In this document: one piece after another, positions 1-10,038 of the stretch | Layout: each line of letters begins with the position of its first letter | How positions within the stretch are numbered: position 1 is the stretch's first letter | Assembly (NCBI GenBank): GCA_946499275.1 | Contig: CAMMRL010000002.1 | Span: forward strand, 1-64,000 | Direction of reading: 5' to 3' | Length of the DNA: 64,000 bases | Source of the DNA: an uncultured Clostridia bacterium | GTDB lineage: Bacteria; Bacillota; Clostridia; Oscillospirales; Acutalibacteraceae | The notes under the pieces: model-generated | Database searches by the model: none | Seen by the model: only the letters and a program-made list of their open reading frames with translations | What the model was told of the DNA's origin: nothing | Made by a program: the position numbers and the translations under genes

Positions 1-1029
1 TTCGTGTTCGGTTTGCAGGTCGCAGCCCCAATAGACCGGGAATTCAAACTGGTCCTTGTGTTTTTCCAACAGCTCGATCGCTTCCGTATAGGTTACGTGG
101 GCGAAATCCGATTTCACAATAAATTCCAACCGTTCCTTCAGCCCTTTATCGAAGAAGGCATTGAAAAAGTCGATTTCGTCCGGGCATTTTGCCAGCACAT
201 GGGAAATCACATGCTTGATCATATCCCGCGCCAGATCCATATCGTCCTGCAGGTCGGCAAAGGCGATCTCCGGTTCAATCATCCAGAACTCGGCTGCGTG
301 ACGGGGGGTGTTCGACTTTTCCGCCCGGAAGGTCGGGCCGAACGTGTAAACCTTACCGAAAGCCATTGCCATGCACTCCGCCGCGAGCTGTCCCGACACA
401 GTTAGGGAGGTGTGTTTGCCAAAGAAGTCCTTAGAATAATCCACGTCTCCTTCCTCGGTGCGGGGCGGGTTGCCAATATCGAGGGTGGTGACATGGAACA
501 TCTCCCCCGCCCCCTCGCAGTCGCTGGAGGTAATTAGAGGCGTATGGGCGTATACAAAGCCGCGGCTATGGAAAAAGTCGTGGATCGCAAAGGCGCATTC
601 CGAACGGACACGGAAAGCGGCGTTGAAGGTATTGGTGCGCGGGCGAAGGTGCGCGATGGTACGCAAGAACTCCATCGAGTGCCGTTTTTTCTGGAGTGGG
701 TAATCCGCGGTGGACCGCCCTTCAATCTGTATAGCGGAGGCATGCACCTCAAACGGCTGCTTCATTCCCGGGGTCATGGTCAATGCGCCCGTCACAATGA
801 CGGCTGCTCCCACATTCAGTTTTACAATTTCCTCAAACTCGGGCAGGGCGCTCTCCTCGGCGATTACCTGCAGGTTGCGCTGGCAGCTTCCGTCATTCAG
901 TTCAATAAACGCGATCGCTTTGGACTGCCGCAGGGTACGGATCCAGCCGCAAACCGTAATGGACTGCCCCGCCAGGCTTTCCGCATCGGCATACAACGCG
1001 GCGATTTCTTTTCGGTCTATTCCCGTCAT
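1..1029 (-). CDS. asnS: asparaginyl-tRNA synthetase (partial, runs off window start)
   Basis: Reverse-strand translation from ATG at 1029: [55 protein letters not shown]...; OB-fold then class II aaRS segments ([21 protein letters not shown]). Confidence 0.9.
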   Translation of the reverse strand, partial: MTGIDRKEIAALYADAESLAGQSITVCGWIRTLRQSKAIAFIELNDGSCQRNLQVIAEESALPEFEEIVKLNVGAAVIVTGALTMTPGMKQPFEVHASAIQIEGRSTADYPLQKKRHSMEFLRTIAHLRPRTNTFNAAFRVRSECAFAIHDFFHSRGFVYAHTPLITSSDCEGAGEMFHVTTLDIGNPPRTEEGDVDYSKDFFGKHTSLTVSGQLAAECMAMAFGKVYTFGPTFRAEKSNTPRHAAEFWMIEPEIAFADLQDDMDLARDMIKHVISHVLAKCPDEIDFFNAFFDKGLKERLEFIVKSDFAHVTYTEAIELLEKHKDQFEFPVYWGCDLQTEHE

Positions 1030-1208
1030 GGCCTTTTCATCCTTTCGCCGGCAAAAGCAACGCCGGCATCCCTTTTTAATCAGTATTTCATATTATAACA
1101 ATCCCATACGCAGAAAACAAGGGCTCCGGGAATTTTCCCGAAGCCTTCGCCGATTCCGCACAATCTATAGGGTATACAACCGTTCGGCGAAACACTTAAA
1201 CGGCCGGT

Positions 1209-1772
1209 TCACAAAAATAGATAGGCGGCGCCTCCCAGGGCGCCCGCCCCCAGCATTACCAACACGGGATTCGGCTTTTTCCATCGGAGGAGAAGAAACG
1301 CTAGCAAAAAAACGACCACCGCTATCCCATCGATACCAAACATCGTGAAAAAGGCCCCTTCCTCCGCTGTAAAAGCCGTCTGCCCAACCGTCACCCCAGC
1401 GGACGCGATCAAGGCCACTACAGCGGGACGCAGCCCGGCGAGCCCTGCCTGCATCAGGCGCTGTTCCCGATAGCGAAAGTAAAAAAACGCCAATAGAGAC
1501 ACGACGCAGACGGAAGGCAGCACACAACCGAAGGAGGCTACCAGCGCACCGGGGATGCCGCCGATGCGGATTCCCACAAATGTCGCAGCATTGATGGCGA
1601 TCGGCCCCGGCGTCATGCCGGAAATCGTTACCAGATCGGTAAATTCCCCTGTAGTCAGCCAGGGATGCAGCTCGATGACCTGCTGTTCAATCAGCGGCAT
1701 CGCGGCGTATCCCCCGCCGAAGCTGAATAGCCCGATCTGGAAAAAGCTCCAGAAAAGCTGTAAATAAAGCAT
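1209..1772 (-). CDS. chromate transporter family protein (single-domain subunit)
   Basis: ORF 187 aa; FSFGGGYAAMPLIEQQVIE and GMTPGPIAINAATFVG motifs typical of ChrA half-proteins. Confidence 0.9.
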   Translation of the reverse strand: MLYLQLFWSFFQIGLFSFGGGYAAMPLIEQQVIELHPWLTTGEFTDLVTISGMTPGPIAINAATFVGIRIGGIPGALVASFGCVLPSVCVVSLLAFFYFRYREQRLMQAGLAGLRPAVVALIASAGVTVGQTAFTAEEGAFFTMFGIDGIAVVVFLLAFLLLRWKKPNPVLVMLGAGALGGAAYLFL

Positions 1773-1861
1773 AAGCCCTTTTCTCCTTGTTTATCCGGTT
1801 CTGCACGGAAAGTCCCTCGTATTCCTCCGGGATGCCCATCAAAATAGCTCAAGAGGGGCTC

Positions 1862-2494
1862 TTATTGTCTTTTACCATCCCTTTTACCTTGTTTGCGCGG
1901 AAAATTTCCTTTCGTCTCCTTCCAAAGGGCAATCCCGCCGCAGAGTACGCCGGCAGCACCACAGGCTAAAAGGATCCAGATCACGTTTATCGGGAGGAAC
2001 AGGGTGGCGGCAAACGCTCCCGCCATCAACAGGACAGAAAGAATTTGTCGGCTGCGAACCACATCGCCGCCCAGGCTGACTACCACGTCCGCGATTACGG
2101 CGGTGATCCCTGCCTGCATCCCCTTCAGTACCGCGGCTACGACGCGGTTGGATCGAAAAGCGCTGTAAAACAGGGAGATTATCGAAAGGATCAGCAGAGG
2201 TGGCAGTACCGTGCCGAGGATCGCAGTCAGTGCGCCGGGGATCCCCGCAATCCGGTATCCCGCCAGTACCGATGCGTTCACCGCCACCGCCCCCGGTGAG
2301 GACTGCGCAATAGCCGCCATGTCCAGCATCTCCTGCTCTTCCAGCCAATGGAACTGGTCACAAAATTTCTTTTTCATTAGGGGGATAATGACAAAACCGC
2401 CTCCAAAGGTAAATGCGCTGATATAAAACGTAGACAGGAATACCTGCCAGCAACGATGGCCTTTGCCCTGCGTGGATGCCTTCCAATCCGTCAC
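1862..2494 (-). CDS. chromate transporter family protein (second subunit)
   Basis: ORF 210 aa; FTFGGGFVIIPLMKKKF and IAQSSPGAVAVNASVLAGYRIAGIPGA. Confidence 0.9.
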   Translation of the reverse strand: MTDWKASTQGKGHRCWQVFLSTFYISAFTFGGGFVIIPLMKKKFCDQFHWLEEQEMLDMAAIAQSSPGAVAVNASVLAGYRIAGIPGALTAILGTVLPPLLILSIISLFYSAFRSNRVVAAVLKGMQAGITAVIADVVVSLGGDVVRSRQILSVLLMAGAFAATLFLPINVIWILLACGAAGVLCGGIALWKETKGNFPRKQGKRDGKRQ

Positions 2495-2613
2495 AATACC
2501 GTCTCCTTTGGATATCGATTGTTCGTCGACTCCATTGTATCGCTTGCAAATCCATATGTAAAATAGTATAATCTAATAAAAATAATAAATTTTACTTATA
2601 AAGGAAGATAACC

Positions 2614-3510
2614 ATGACAATCCGGCATCTACAGGTCTTTTCGCAGGTATGTTCCTGTGGCAGTGTTACCGCTGCGGCAAAAAAGCTGTTTATCACGCAG
2701 CCGGCAGCCAGCAGCGCTATTGCCGAGCTGGAAGCCCATTACGGCATCCGGTTATTCGACCGGATCGGCCGGCGGCTTTATATAACGGAAACAGGCAAAC
2801 GCTTTCTCGACTACGCCAGCCATATTCTAAGTTTATTTGATGAACTGGAACAGGTAAGGGACTGGGAGGAAGGCGGCCTTTTACGGGTAGGCGCCAGTAT
2901 CACCGTAGGGAACCACCTTCTGCCTGAAATCGTCCGGGTTTTTCAGCAACAGCATCCGGCAGCTGCAGTTAAAGCCGTAGTGGATAATTCGGAAACGATC
3001 GAGGAACGGGTTATCCACAATGAAATTGACCTAGGCCTGATCGAAGGGGTCGTCCATTCCCCGCAGATAGAAAGCCGGACATTTTTTCATGACCGTATGG
3101 TGCTGATCGTCCCGCCCGGCTATGCGGACGAACGGGAAGCGTTGCCGGTAAACGTACTCGGCGAATTCCCGCTGCTCCTTCGAGAAAAGGGAAGCGCCGG
3201 GAGGGAAATTGTGGACGGCATTCTTTCCGTTCACGGGATCCCGGCGGAGCCCACCTGGCAGAGCGTCAGCACGCAGGCAATCGTCCAGGCTGTGAGCCGG
3301 GGATTGGGTATTTCCCTGCTCCCCGAGCTTTTGGTTCGGGAGGCGGCGCAGCGGGGCGAAGTATCCTGCGCCGAGCTGCAGGACGTTTCGCTGGAGCGGG
3401 ATTATTCGGTTATATGGCACCGCGAAAAATTTCTCTCCCCGATTCTACGGGAATGGATAAGGCTCTGCCTTTCGATAAAAACCGCCGATGGGACGAATCA
3501 GCGTGTCTAA
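2614..3510 (+). CDS. LysR family transcriptional regulator, divergent from the chromate transporters
   Basis: N-terminal HTH MTIRHLQVFSQVCSCGSVTAAAKKLFITQPAASSAIAELE; 298 aa. Confidence 0.92.
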   Translation: MTIRHLQVFSQVCSCGSVTAAAKKLFITQPAASSAIAELEAHYGIRLFDRIGRRLYITETGKRFLDYASHILSLFDELEQVRDWEEGGLLRVGASITVGNHLLPEIVRVFQQQHPAAAVKAVVDNSETIEERVIHNEIDLGLIEGVVHSPQIESRTFFHDRMVLIVPPGYADEREALPVNVLGEFPLLLREKGSAGREIVDGILSVHGIPAEPTWQSVSTQAIVQAVSRGLGISLLPELLVREAAQRGEVSCAELQDVSLERDYSVIWHREKFLSPILREWIRLCLSIKTADGTNQRV

Positions 3511-3565
3511 TGCCTGCCGGTTACCGGCAGCAGAAACGTTAATGCTCCTTTCCGGTATACCCAGC

Positions 3566-3598
3566 AAAAAGCCCGTCCCTATTTGGGACGGGCTTTTT
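3566..3598 (+). terminator. Rho-independent terminator
   Basis: AAAAAGCCCGTCCC-tattt-GGGACGGGCTTTTT. Confidence 0.85.
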
Positions 3599-3651
3599 CT
3601 ACTAACCATTAATTTTAGCAATTCGTTTGGGAGCCTACCGGAAACCGGCTT

Positions 3652-4164
3652 TTACAGGGTCAGCGACGGAGCCGTGTATACTCGGCCGCCCAGCTCCTGA
3701 TCCAACATATACAGCCCCTTTGCATCGGAACCGAATAGCTCCATCTTCTTTATCAGGTCGCTGGCATTGGTTTCTTCCTCCCCCTGCTCTTTGATGAACC
3801 AATCCAAGAACTGCATGGTCCGGAAATCCTTTTCCTGCGCGGCAGCATCATAGATCGCATGAATCAGCGAGGTAACATATTGTTCATGTGCAAGGCCGGT
3901 CTCCAACGGGTCCTTCTTCTCCTTAAGGTCGATGGCGGGCTTGTCGATTGCTTCCAGGGTTACTTTCGCATCGTTGTTTTGCATATACTGCATAAAGAGC
4001 ATCGCGTGGTCCCGTTCCTCCTGCGCCTGAATTTGATACCAATTGGCAAATCCGTTCAAGCCTTCTTCTACATAAAAGTTTGCAAATTGCAGGTACAGAT
4101 AGGCGGAATAAAATTCTTTGTTAACCTGATTGTTGAGCAGCTGCACTACTTTTTCATTCAACAT
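3652..4164 (-). CDS. ftnA: non-heme ferritin
   Basis: MLNEKVVQLLNNQVNKEFYSAYLYLQFANFYVEEGLNGFANWYQIQAQEERDHAMLF; ORF track start is longer but this ATG starts the conserved protein. Confidence 0.92.
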   Translation of the reverse strand: MLNEKVVQLLNNQVNKEFYSAYLYLQFANFYVEEGLNGFANWYQIQAQEERDHAMLFMQYMQNNDAKVTLEAIDKPAIDLKEKKDPLETGLAHEQYVTSLIHAIYDAAAQEKDFRTMQFLDWFIKEQGEEETNASDLIKKMELFGSDAKGLYMLDQELGGRVYTAPSLTL

Positions 4165-4262
4165 TTTATCAACTCCTTTTTTCTTGTATCCAGGGCGTTT
4201 CCAGCCCGCTTCTTGTAGTATATCCCTAACCAGAAGGAAAAGCAATCCTTTCTACTGGGATT

Positions 4263-4434
4263 TTTCAATGCCTGGTACTCTCCTTGCGGAGAGCGACCAC
4301 GCAGCAGAGTCCGAGGATATAGCCATGCTCGGTATTTCAATCCACGCTCTCCTTGCGGAGAGCGACACGGTCAAGATTGTGACCGAGAGCGTCACCGTTC
4401 CATTTCAATCCACGCTCTCCTTGCGGAGAGCGAC
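4263..4434 (-). CRISPR. type I-C CRISPR array, 3 repeats and 2 spacers; leader-distal repeat degenerate
   Basis: Repeat (minus strand) GTCGCTCTCCGCAAGGAGAGCGTGGATTGAAAT at 4334-4366 and 4402-4434; degenerate copy at ~4263-4297; spacers 4298-4333 (36 nt) and 4367-4401 (35 nt). Confidence 0.93.
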
Positions 4435-4640
4435 AGCAAAATGCGACAAAACAGCAATGTTTGAATCATTACTGTTATTGCACTATGCCATTTTTCAGTT
4501 ATAAAAACAATGAAAAAAATTAACAGACATTCTGCACGCCACGTTGATTTTGAAGAATCGCGGTGCGAACCTCCCTGAAAACATATGAGCGCTTCCATGT
4601 CGCACAAAGGGGATGGGACACGCATACAATTTACAACGTA
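4435..4640 (-). promoter_or_regulatory. putative CRISPR leader
   Basis: Non-coding AT-rich region between array and cas2, upstream of the array in crRNA orientation. Confidence 0.65.
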
Positions 4641-4651
4641 AGTTATTCCGC

Positions 4652-4942
4652 TTATATAATTAAAATTTCATCCTGCTGTAAAAGCGGACTTTTCCCCACA
4701 TGTTCCACTTTGTTTGCATAGTTTCTGCCCAACTGATAAAACCGCAAGCTGTCCTGGGCCGGGTCGATCAACGAGATTAGTTTCGCCTTAAATGCAGCGA
4801 ACTGTGCGGCGTCCAGCAGACATTCAAATACGGAATTTTGTACCCGTTGGCCGTAATTGACACAAGCCCTGGCGACCAGACGCAGACGTTTACGACCGGC
4901 GGGTGTTTCGGTATTTACATCATAGGTAACCAATACAAGCAT
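4652..4942 (-). CDS. cas2: CRISPR-associated endonuclease Cas2
   Basis: MLVLVTYDVNTETPAGRKRLRLVARACVNYGQRVQNSVFECLLD, 96 aa. Confidence 0.97.
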   Translation of the reverse strand: MLVLVTYDVNTETPAGRKRLRLVARACVNYGQRVQNSVFECLLDAAQFAAFKAKLISLIDPAQDSLRFYQLGRNYANKVEHVGKSPLLQQDEILII

Positions 4943-4965
4943 ACATCCCCCTCACAGGCAAGCAT

Positions 4966-5997
4966 TTATTTCCAGAAAAAGGGTGGATAAGCGTTCATAT
5001 CCCCACGCAGCGTACGGGCGAGCAATAGTGCTTGTACATAGGGGACAAGCCCCCAAGGAAGTTTTTCCCCTATGTACGGATGGGTAATCTGCTCCTGCCT
5101 TTTCCGCTGCCAGGCCGTCAGAAACGTCCGGCGCCCTTCCTCCGTCAGCAGCACCGCACCGTTTTCCTGCTGCTGCATATGGCCCTCTGCCATCACTTTC
5201 TGGTTGACACAGGATAAGACGAAGCGATCCGCAAAAACCGCGCGCAACTCTTCCATCAAATCCAGCGCCAGGCTGCACCGTCCGGGACGCGGACGGTGCA
5301 GGAACCCAATATACGGATCCAGCCCCACGCTTTCCAGCGCGGCAGTACAGTCGCGCGCCAGCAAAGTATAGGCAAAAGAGAGCAGGGCGTTCATATTGTC
5401 CAGCGGCGGACGGCGGCTGCGGTTTGTAAAGGCAAATGCTTCTTTTTGTTGCAAGACCAGGTCACCAAAGCCGTCAAAATAGCGCTGTGCCGCTTCCCCT
5501 TCCAGGCCAAGCAGTTGGGCGGTATCTTCACTGTTTTCGATGAGCGGCAGCGCTGCCGCCATCTGCGCGGATAAGGTTTTCAGCTTTTGCACCGGCACCC
5601 GCTGGGGATGGTCCCGCGTAGCCCGCTCCAGCACCCAGCGTCCATTATACACCTTACCGAGGATGAAGCTGCGGGCATACCGACAGCTTTCCGTCTCGTT
5701 ATCCGCGATACGGTACTGCTGCCGCCTCAGCATGACGTTGCCGCGTTCTTCCCCTACCGTGCGAGCCAGGAAGCGGCCTTTTGGAGTGAAAAAGCAGAGA
5801 TCCACCCCGCGTTTGGCGCAGGCGCCCATTAAAGCGGGGCTGGCGTCGGGATAGGTGAAACAAAGGATGCCTTCCAGCGTATGTAACGGGAAACGCGCTG
5901 TTTCCTTCTTATCCCGAAGGACAACAACGTTTTCCCCATCCAATGAAAGATAGCTGTCCTCTGTTAATACAAAGAGGGTATTCAGCAGATGCTTCAA
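4966..5997 (-). CDS. cas1: CRISPR-associated endonuclease Cas1 (type I-C)
   Basis: MKHLLNTLFVLTEDSYLSLDGENVVVLRDKKETARFPLHTLEGILCF..., 343 aa. Confidence 0.97.
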   Translation of the reverse strand: MKHLLNTLFVLTEDSYLSLDGENVVVLRDKKETARFPLHTLEGILCFTYPDASPALMGACAKRGVDLCFFTPKGRFLARTVGEERGNVMLRRQQYRIADNETESCRYARSFILGKVYNGRWVLERATRDHPQRVPVQKLKTLSAQMAAALPLIENSEDTAQLLGLEGEAAQRYFDGFGDLVLQQKEAFAFTNRSRRPPLDNMNALLSFAYTLLARDCTAALESVGLDPYIGFLHRPRPGRCSLALDLMEELRAVFADRFVLSCVNQKVMAEGHMQQQENGAVLLTEEGRRTFLTAWQRKRQEQITHPYIGEKLPWGLVPYVQALLLARTLRGDMNAYPPFFWK

Positions 5998-6683
5998 GGC
6001 TTGTCCTCCTTCCCCTCTTCCTCCACCGCTTGGGTGATATGTTCACGCACATACGCTACAGCGTCTTCCCGGCTGTACAACGCCGGAAGGCAGAGTTCTT
6101 TCAGCGAACAAGCGCCGCAGTGTTTTCTCGGTCGCACTCGCGGGGTATAGCCACGGGAAAAATACCGATTCATCTCGTCCGCCGTTCGCTGTACGGCCTG
6201 CCGCAGTTCCGGTGTCAGCTCCACCATTTCCCGGCGACGGGTTTCCTCATAAAACAGCGCTCCATAGGGAATTTCACATACCAGCATCTCCTCGAGAGCT
6301 ATCGCCTGCGCACAAAGCTGCAGGCGGTCGGCGTCGGTTTCTTTGGCGCGGCCGTGCTTGTATTCCACCGGCAGGGCGCTCCAAAGGCCCTCCCTTCCCT
6401 GCAGGGGAACGCCCGCTGGGTTAAGGCGGAACTCCACAACGTCGCAGTTTCCCGTAAGCCGCAGCCGGTGGGAAGTCACCCGCATCCCCCGCGCTATCAG
6501 CAGTTCTCCCCGTTTTTCGGACAGGGTTTCATCGTGGCAGCGTGCGTGTTCCAAATGCCCTTCGGTGGTGTGCAGGTTTTCCGCCCACTGCTGTTCGAGA
6601 TGGATGAGCGCCCACTGGCGGGGGCAAAAGCAGAAATGCTGGATACCGGAAAGGAGAAGATATTCTCCTTCGCCCACCGCCAT
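5994..6683 (-). CDS. cas4: CRISPR-associated Cas4 exonuclease
   Basis: YLLLSGIQHFCFCPRQWALIHLEQQW...; C-terminal CGACSLKELCLP cysteine cluster; 229 aa. Confidence 0.95.
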   Translation of the reverse strand: MAVGEGEYLLLSGIQHFCFCPRQWALIHLEQQWAENLHTTEGHLEHARCHDETLSEKRGELLIARGMRVTSHRLRLTGNCDVVEFRLNPAGVPLQGREGLWSALPVEYKHGRAKETDADRLQLCAQAIALEEMLVCEIPYGALFYEETRRREMVELTPELRQAVQRTADEMNRYFSRGYTPRVRPRKHCGACSLKELCLPALYSREDAVAYVREHITQAVEEEGKEDKP

Positions 6684-7543
6684 CAGGCCATCCTCGTACA
6701 GGTTACCCCTTCCGGCAGGTCGTCCGCCACGGTAACGGTATAATCCTCATATGCACGCGGCACGGCGACGCCGGGCTTACGCTCTACCCGAACCGTTTCA
6801 AACAACTTATAGGCAGGGGCGTTTCCCCATTCCGAATCATGCCGGAAGATAATCAACTCCCGCACCGCCATCTTTCCCCGGGCGGCACTGCGGTCGTTTT
6901 CAAACATATTGAGGATCGCTTGCCAGAGCAGGGTCAGATCCTCTTCCGAGAAGCCGGTAACCTTACGGGCCAGGTTGGCGGAAACGAAGCCTTCCGCACG
7001 GTACAGCCCGTAGGGGACGATGTATTTGCGTCCCATCTCCGTATTTTTCTTCTCCGCATCGCTCTCGGTGGTGACGGCGACACGGGTGATGGTAATCTCC
7101 TGAGGGACAACCGGGTCAATCGAACGTGCAAAACTCAGCTGCACCGGTCCTCGCACCTGCCCGCAGTTCAGCTTTTCCTTAACAAAAGTGGTCATCACTG
7201 CGCCGAATGTACGGATATCGTAAAAATTCTGGCACATAAAGTCACGGATCTTTTCATCCTGTTCCGGGCCTTTTAAATCCTCTGTGGCCGTCAGGGCTTC
7301 ATTGTCGCTACGGTTCAGGGGTACCTTCTCCTTGATATAGATGCGATATCCGGTCGCCCCGTCTTTTACCATTTCGACGTAGTTGCGGATTTTTCGTTTG
7401 AGACAGACGTCGGTGACCAGCCCACACCCGGTTTCGGGATCGACGCGGGGCATGTTGCCGGCGTCGGGGTCACCATTCGGATTGCCGTTTTCCACATCGA
7501 ACAGGATCACAAAATCGTACCGGTTTCTAATAGGCTCAGACAT
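6683..7543 (-). CDS. cas7c: CRISPR-associated Cas7/Csd2 (type I-C)
   Basis: MSEPIRNRYDFVILFDVENGNPNGDPDAGNMPRVDPETGCGLVTDVCLKRKIRNYV; AGGAGG RBS upstream of this ATG. Confidence 0.96.
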   Translation of the reverse strand: MSEPIRNRYDFVILFDVENGNPNGDPDAGNMPRVDPETGCGLVTDVCLKRKIRNYVEMVKDGATGYRIYIKEKVPLNRSDNEALTATEDLKGPEQDEKIRDFMCQNFYDIRTFGAVMTTFVKEKLNCGQVRGPVQLSFARSIDPVVPQEITITRVAVTTESDAEKKNTEMGRKYIVPYGLYRAEGFVSANLARKVTGFSEEDLTLLWQAILNMFENDRSAARGKMAVRELIIFRHDSEWGNAPAYKLFETVRVERKPGVAVPRAYEDYTVTVADDLPEGVTCTRMA

Positions 7544-9266
7544 TTTCATTTTCCTCCTTTTTTGCATATCGTTTTTGTGTCTGATGATAATACCCGATCT
7601 GGAACGCTCCCTGTTCCGGCAGGGCCATCCGGGCGGGATAGGTTTCGCCTATTTTTTCTATAAGGCTACCGAGCTGCTTATTATAGTACACCTGCCTGCC
7701 TTTCTCTAGTTTCCGCAGATGCTTCTGCGCCAAGTTAATGAGGGTCGGGAAAACTACTGCCGGCGTGGCCGACGCCGCGCTGAAGTATTTATCCTTTATG
7801 GTGGTGTTGAGATTCGGGTTGAAGTCGTATTGGATAGCTTCCAGTACGGAGAAAAGCCGGCCCAGCACATAGGGCATATAGCTGCTTTGTTCATTTAGCT
7901 CCACACGAAGTACCTCCTCGGGCAATTTTTTTGATTTTAGATAATACGCTTTCAAAATGGCGGCCCGCCCTCGGGTGATCTCCCGTTCCGCACGAATCCG
8001 CAACGTCACGCCGTTCAGCAAAGAAGCCGGATAGGGTATGTCGTTGAGAACCGCTTGCAAAAGGTCGCCGGCCAGCCGGTCGGACGGATTTTTGTCACGG
8101 GCGTTGGGGTTGACCGTTTCTTGCAAAAGGGTCCAGGGAGCCAGCGCTTTCCCGTTGTCCATCACAGAGACAATTTCCAGGCGCTTGTAGTGGTTTTGAA
8201 TGTTCTGGATCAGGTCGCCGAAGCTGTTCTGCCAGAAAAAACGTACCGAAAGGCGCGCCGCATTGGGCGCTAAGCCAAGCACGTAAAACCGGGTGTCCGG
8301 GAAAAGGCGGGTATCTTCCCAGTCCGTCGGCAACCCTTGCGTCAGACTTTTCAAAGCGGACAGGATATTCCTTTCGATTGCCGTTGAACCAAACATGACA
8401 GCCATGCCGAGATCTTGATAAGCGCTCTGTCCGCCTTCGGCCCAGCATACCACGGTGGTATTCCCCAGCCGCTGCACATGTTCCCGGTCGGACAGCAGGT
8501 AATTGAGCGCGGTGGTATACGCGAACGCCGCATACGAGCCGACCGGCGCGTTTTCTCTGTCCTTGTGCCCATACGACCAGAAAGCCCGGTCGTTAAAGGA
8601 AACCAGCGCGGCCCCGGAGGGCTGCGCGCCCACCACCCCTTTGATCCAGGGATGTCCCTTTTCCGGCGGCAGATCCATTTTTCCGGTAACCATGCAGCGG
8701 ATTCTGGCGCTCTCCTCCGCCCCGTCGTAATGGGCCTGCCATCGTTCGCGCACCTCCGGATCCTTGAACACCGGGGCGTCCCGGTACCAAAAAACCAGGT
8801 TGGCCCCTTTCATCAACGCATCCCACCGGTCGGCAAGCGCCGGATGGGAATGCGCGGCGGCGGGATTCCAGCTTTTAAAAAAGGATACTACCGCCTTGGC
8901 CGCCGGGGACGCCGCCCCCTCCAGCAGCTGGAGATGCAGTTCCTTACAGGCGGCGAAGCAGGCGACAGTCCGACCGGGGTTTCCTTTGCCGTCCACGCCG
9001 AGCAGGTATCCGCTGTGATCGCACAGAAAGCTGGCCGCCAAACCGACTGTCCGTTTGGCCGGCATAGGCACCTCCATCGCCTGGGCCGCCACCGCCGATT
9101 TCTTCCCGCGCTTTTGCTCGGTTTCCAGCGAAAGCAGGCCGATGAGTGCGCCGCTGTCGTCTAGCTCCAGCCCATAGGATACCTTGGCCGTTCCCCAGCC
9201 AGGGCGGGATATCCTGCCGAGAGTCAGCAAATCTTCGTAATAGCGGGTCAACGCTTGGAGAATCAT
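7536..9266 (-). CDS. cas8c: CRISPR-associated Cas8c/Csd1
   Basis: Starts MILQALTRYYEDLLTLGRISRPGWGTAKVSYGLELDDSG; overlaps cas5c stop by 4 nt; start trimmed from ORF track. Confidence 0.95.
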   Translation of the reverse strand: MILQALTRYYEDLLTLGRISRPGWGTAKVSYGLELDDSGALIGLLSLETEQKRGKKSAVAAQAMEVPMPAKRTVGLAASFLCDHSGYLLGVDGKGNPGRTVACFAACKELHLQLLEGAASPAAKAVVSFFKSWNPAAAHSHPALADRWDALMKGANLVFWYRDAPVFKDPEVRERWQAHYDGAEESARIRCMVTGKMDLPPEKGHPWIKGVVGAQPSGAALVSFNDRAFWSYGHKDRENAPVGSYAAFAYTTALNYLLSDREHVQRLGNTTVVCWAEGGQSAYQDLGMAVMFGSTAIERNILSALKSLTQGLPTDWEDTRLFPDTRFYVLGLAPNAARLSVRFFWQNSFGDLIQNIQNHYKRLEIVSVMDNGKALAPWTLLQETVNPNARDKNPSDRLAGDLLQAVLNDIPYPASLLNGVTLRIRAEREITRGRAAILKAYYLKSKKLPEEVLRVELNEQSSYMPYVLGRLFSVLEAIQYDFNPNLNTTIKDKYFSAASATPAVVFPTLINLAQKHLRKLEKGRQVYYNKQLGSLIEKIGETYPARMALPEQGAFQIGYYHQTQKRYAKKEENENV

Positions 9267-9907
9267 CGGTACACCTCGCAATCTGCCGCGTTCAGCACAC
9301 CGTTTTCCAGCTTGGCGCGGAAAAACAGAGGGCGGATGTTTTTGGGGTCGGCGTAATCCATATCGTAGAGCATGAACCCTAAGTCCCGGGTTTCCGGGAT
9401 GGCCGGAATCGGCCCGCCCGGCCACGGGCGAAAATAAACCGGAAATTCCCGGCAGCCGAAATACGGGGTATGAAAGCATTGCCCTTTCTCCATCCGGCGG
9501 GTGACGATATCCTGGAACTTACCTGGGTTATCGCTGGGCGACGCCTGCTCCGTCATCTCGAAATGCGCTTCAATCACATAACGCACATCTCGTAACACCA
9601 GGGCGGCGCGCTGCACAATCTGCTTGGACGCGGCGATGTAAAGGTCCTGTCCACCCGACCGCGCGGCTTCGCGTACTGTCCTGTTCGTCACCCCGACCTT
9701 GACTTCGTTGCGGCGGATGCTGGTAAACCGGACCCGCTTCAATACATGGATTCGGTCGATCCGCCACCGCAGCCCCGGATGATAGAAGACGGCTTCCACT
9801 ATTCCCCGTGCGGCGGACGGGGTGGGGACATCGTAGGTGACACGCTCCGTCTTCATTTCCGGTCTTGAAAAACAGGCGTAATCCCCCCAGACTTCCAACT
9901 GGATCAT
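9263..9907 (-). CDS. cas5c: CRISPR-associated Cas5c/Csd5
   Basis: MIQLEVWGDYACFSRPEMKTERVTYDVPTPSAARGIVEAVFYHPGLRWRIDRIHVL. Confidence 0.96.
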   Translation of the reverse strand: MIQLEVWGDYACFSRPEMKTERVTYDVPTPSAARGIVEAVFYHPGLRWRIDRIHVLKRVRFTSIRRNEVKVGVTNRTVREAARSGGQDLYIAASKQIVQRAALVLRDVRYVIEAHFEMTEQASPSDNPGKFQDIVTRRMEKGQCFHTPYFGCREFPVYFRPWPGGPIPAIPETRDLGFMLYDMDYADPKNIRPLFFRAKLENGVLNAADCEVYR

Positions 9908-10038
9908 TTGGACTTCCACTCCTTTCTTTTGTGTTTGAGCCATGGATATTTATGCGTAAGAACGGCGGAGAGACGATTCCCTCGCCGTTCTTGCCTACGG
10001 GATGCGCCACGGACACGCAGGCTTTGGCTACCGGTTTT

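Noticed and set aside
4367-4401. Second CRISPR spacer target
   Set aside because: GGAACGGTGACGCTCTCGGTCACAATCTTGACCGT gives no peptide I can recognise in any frame; no assignment made.
4130-4504. 124-aa plus-strand ORF across the CRISPR array
   Set aside because: Its peptide is a translation of the CRISPR repeats and spacers (repeated HALLAESDT-like strings); not a gene.
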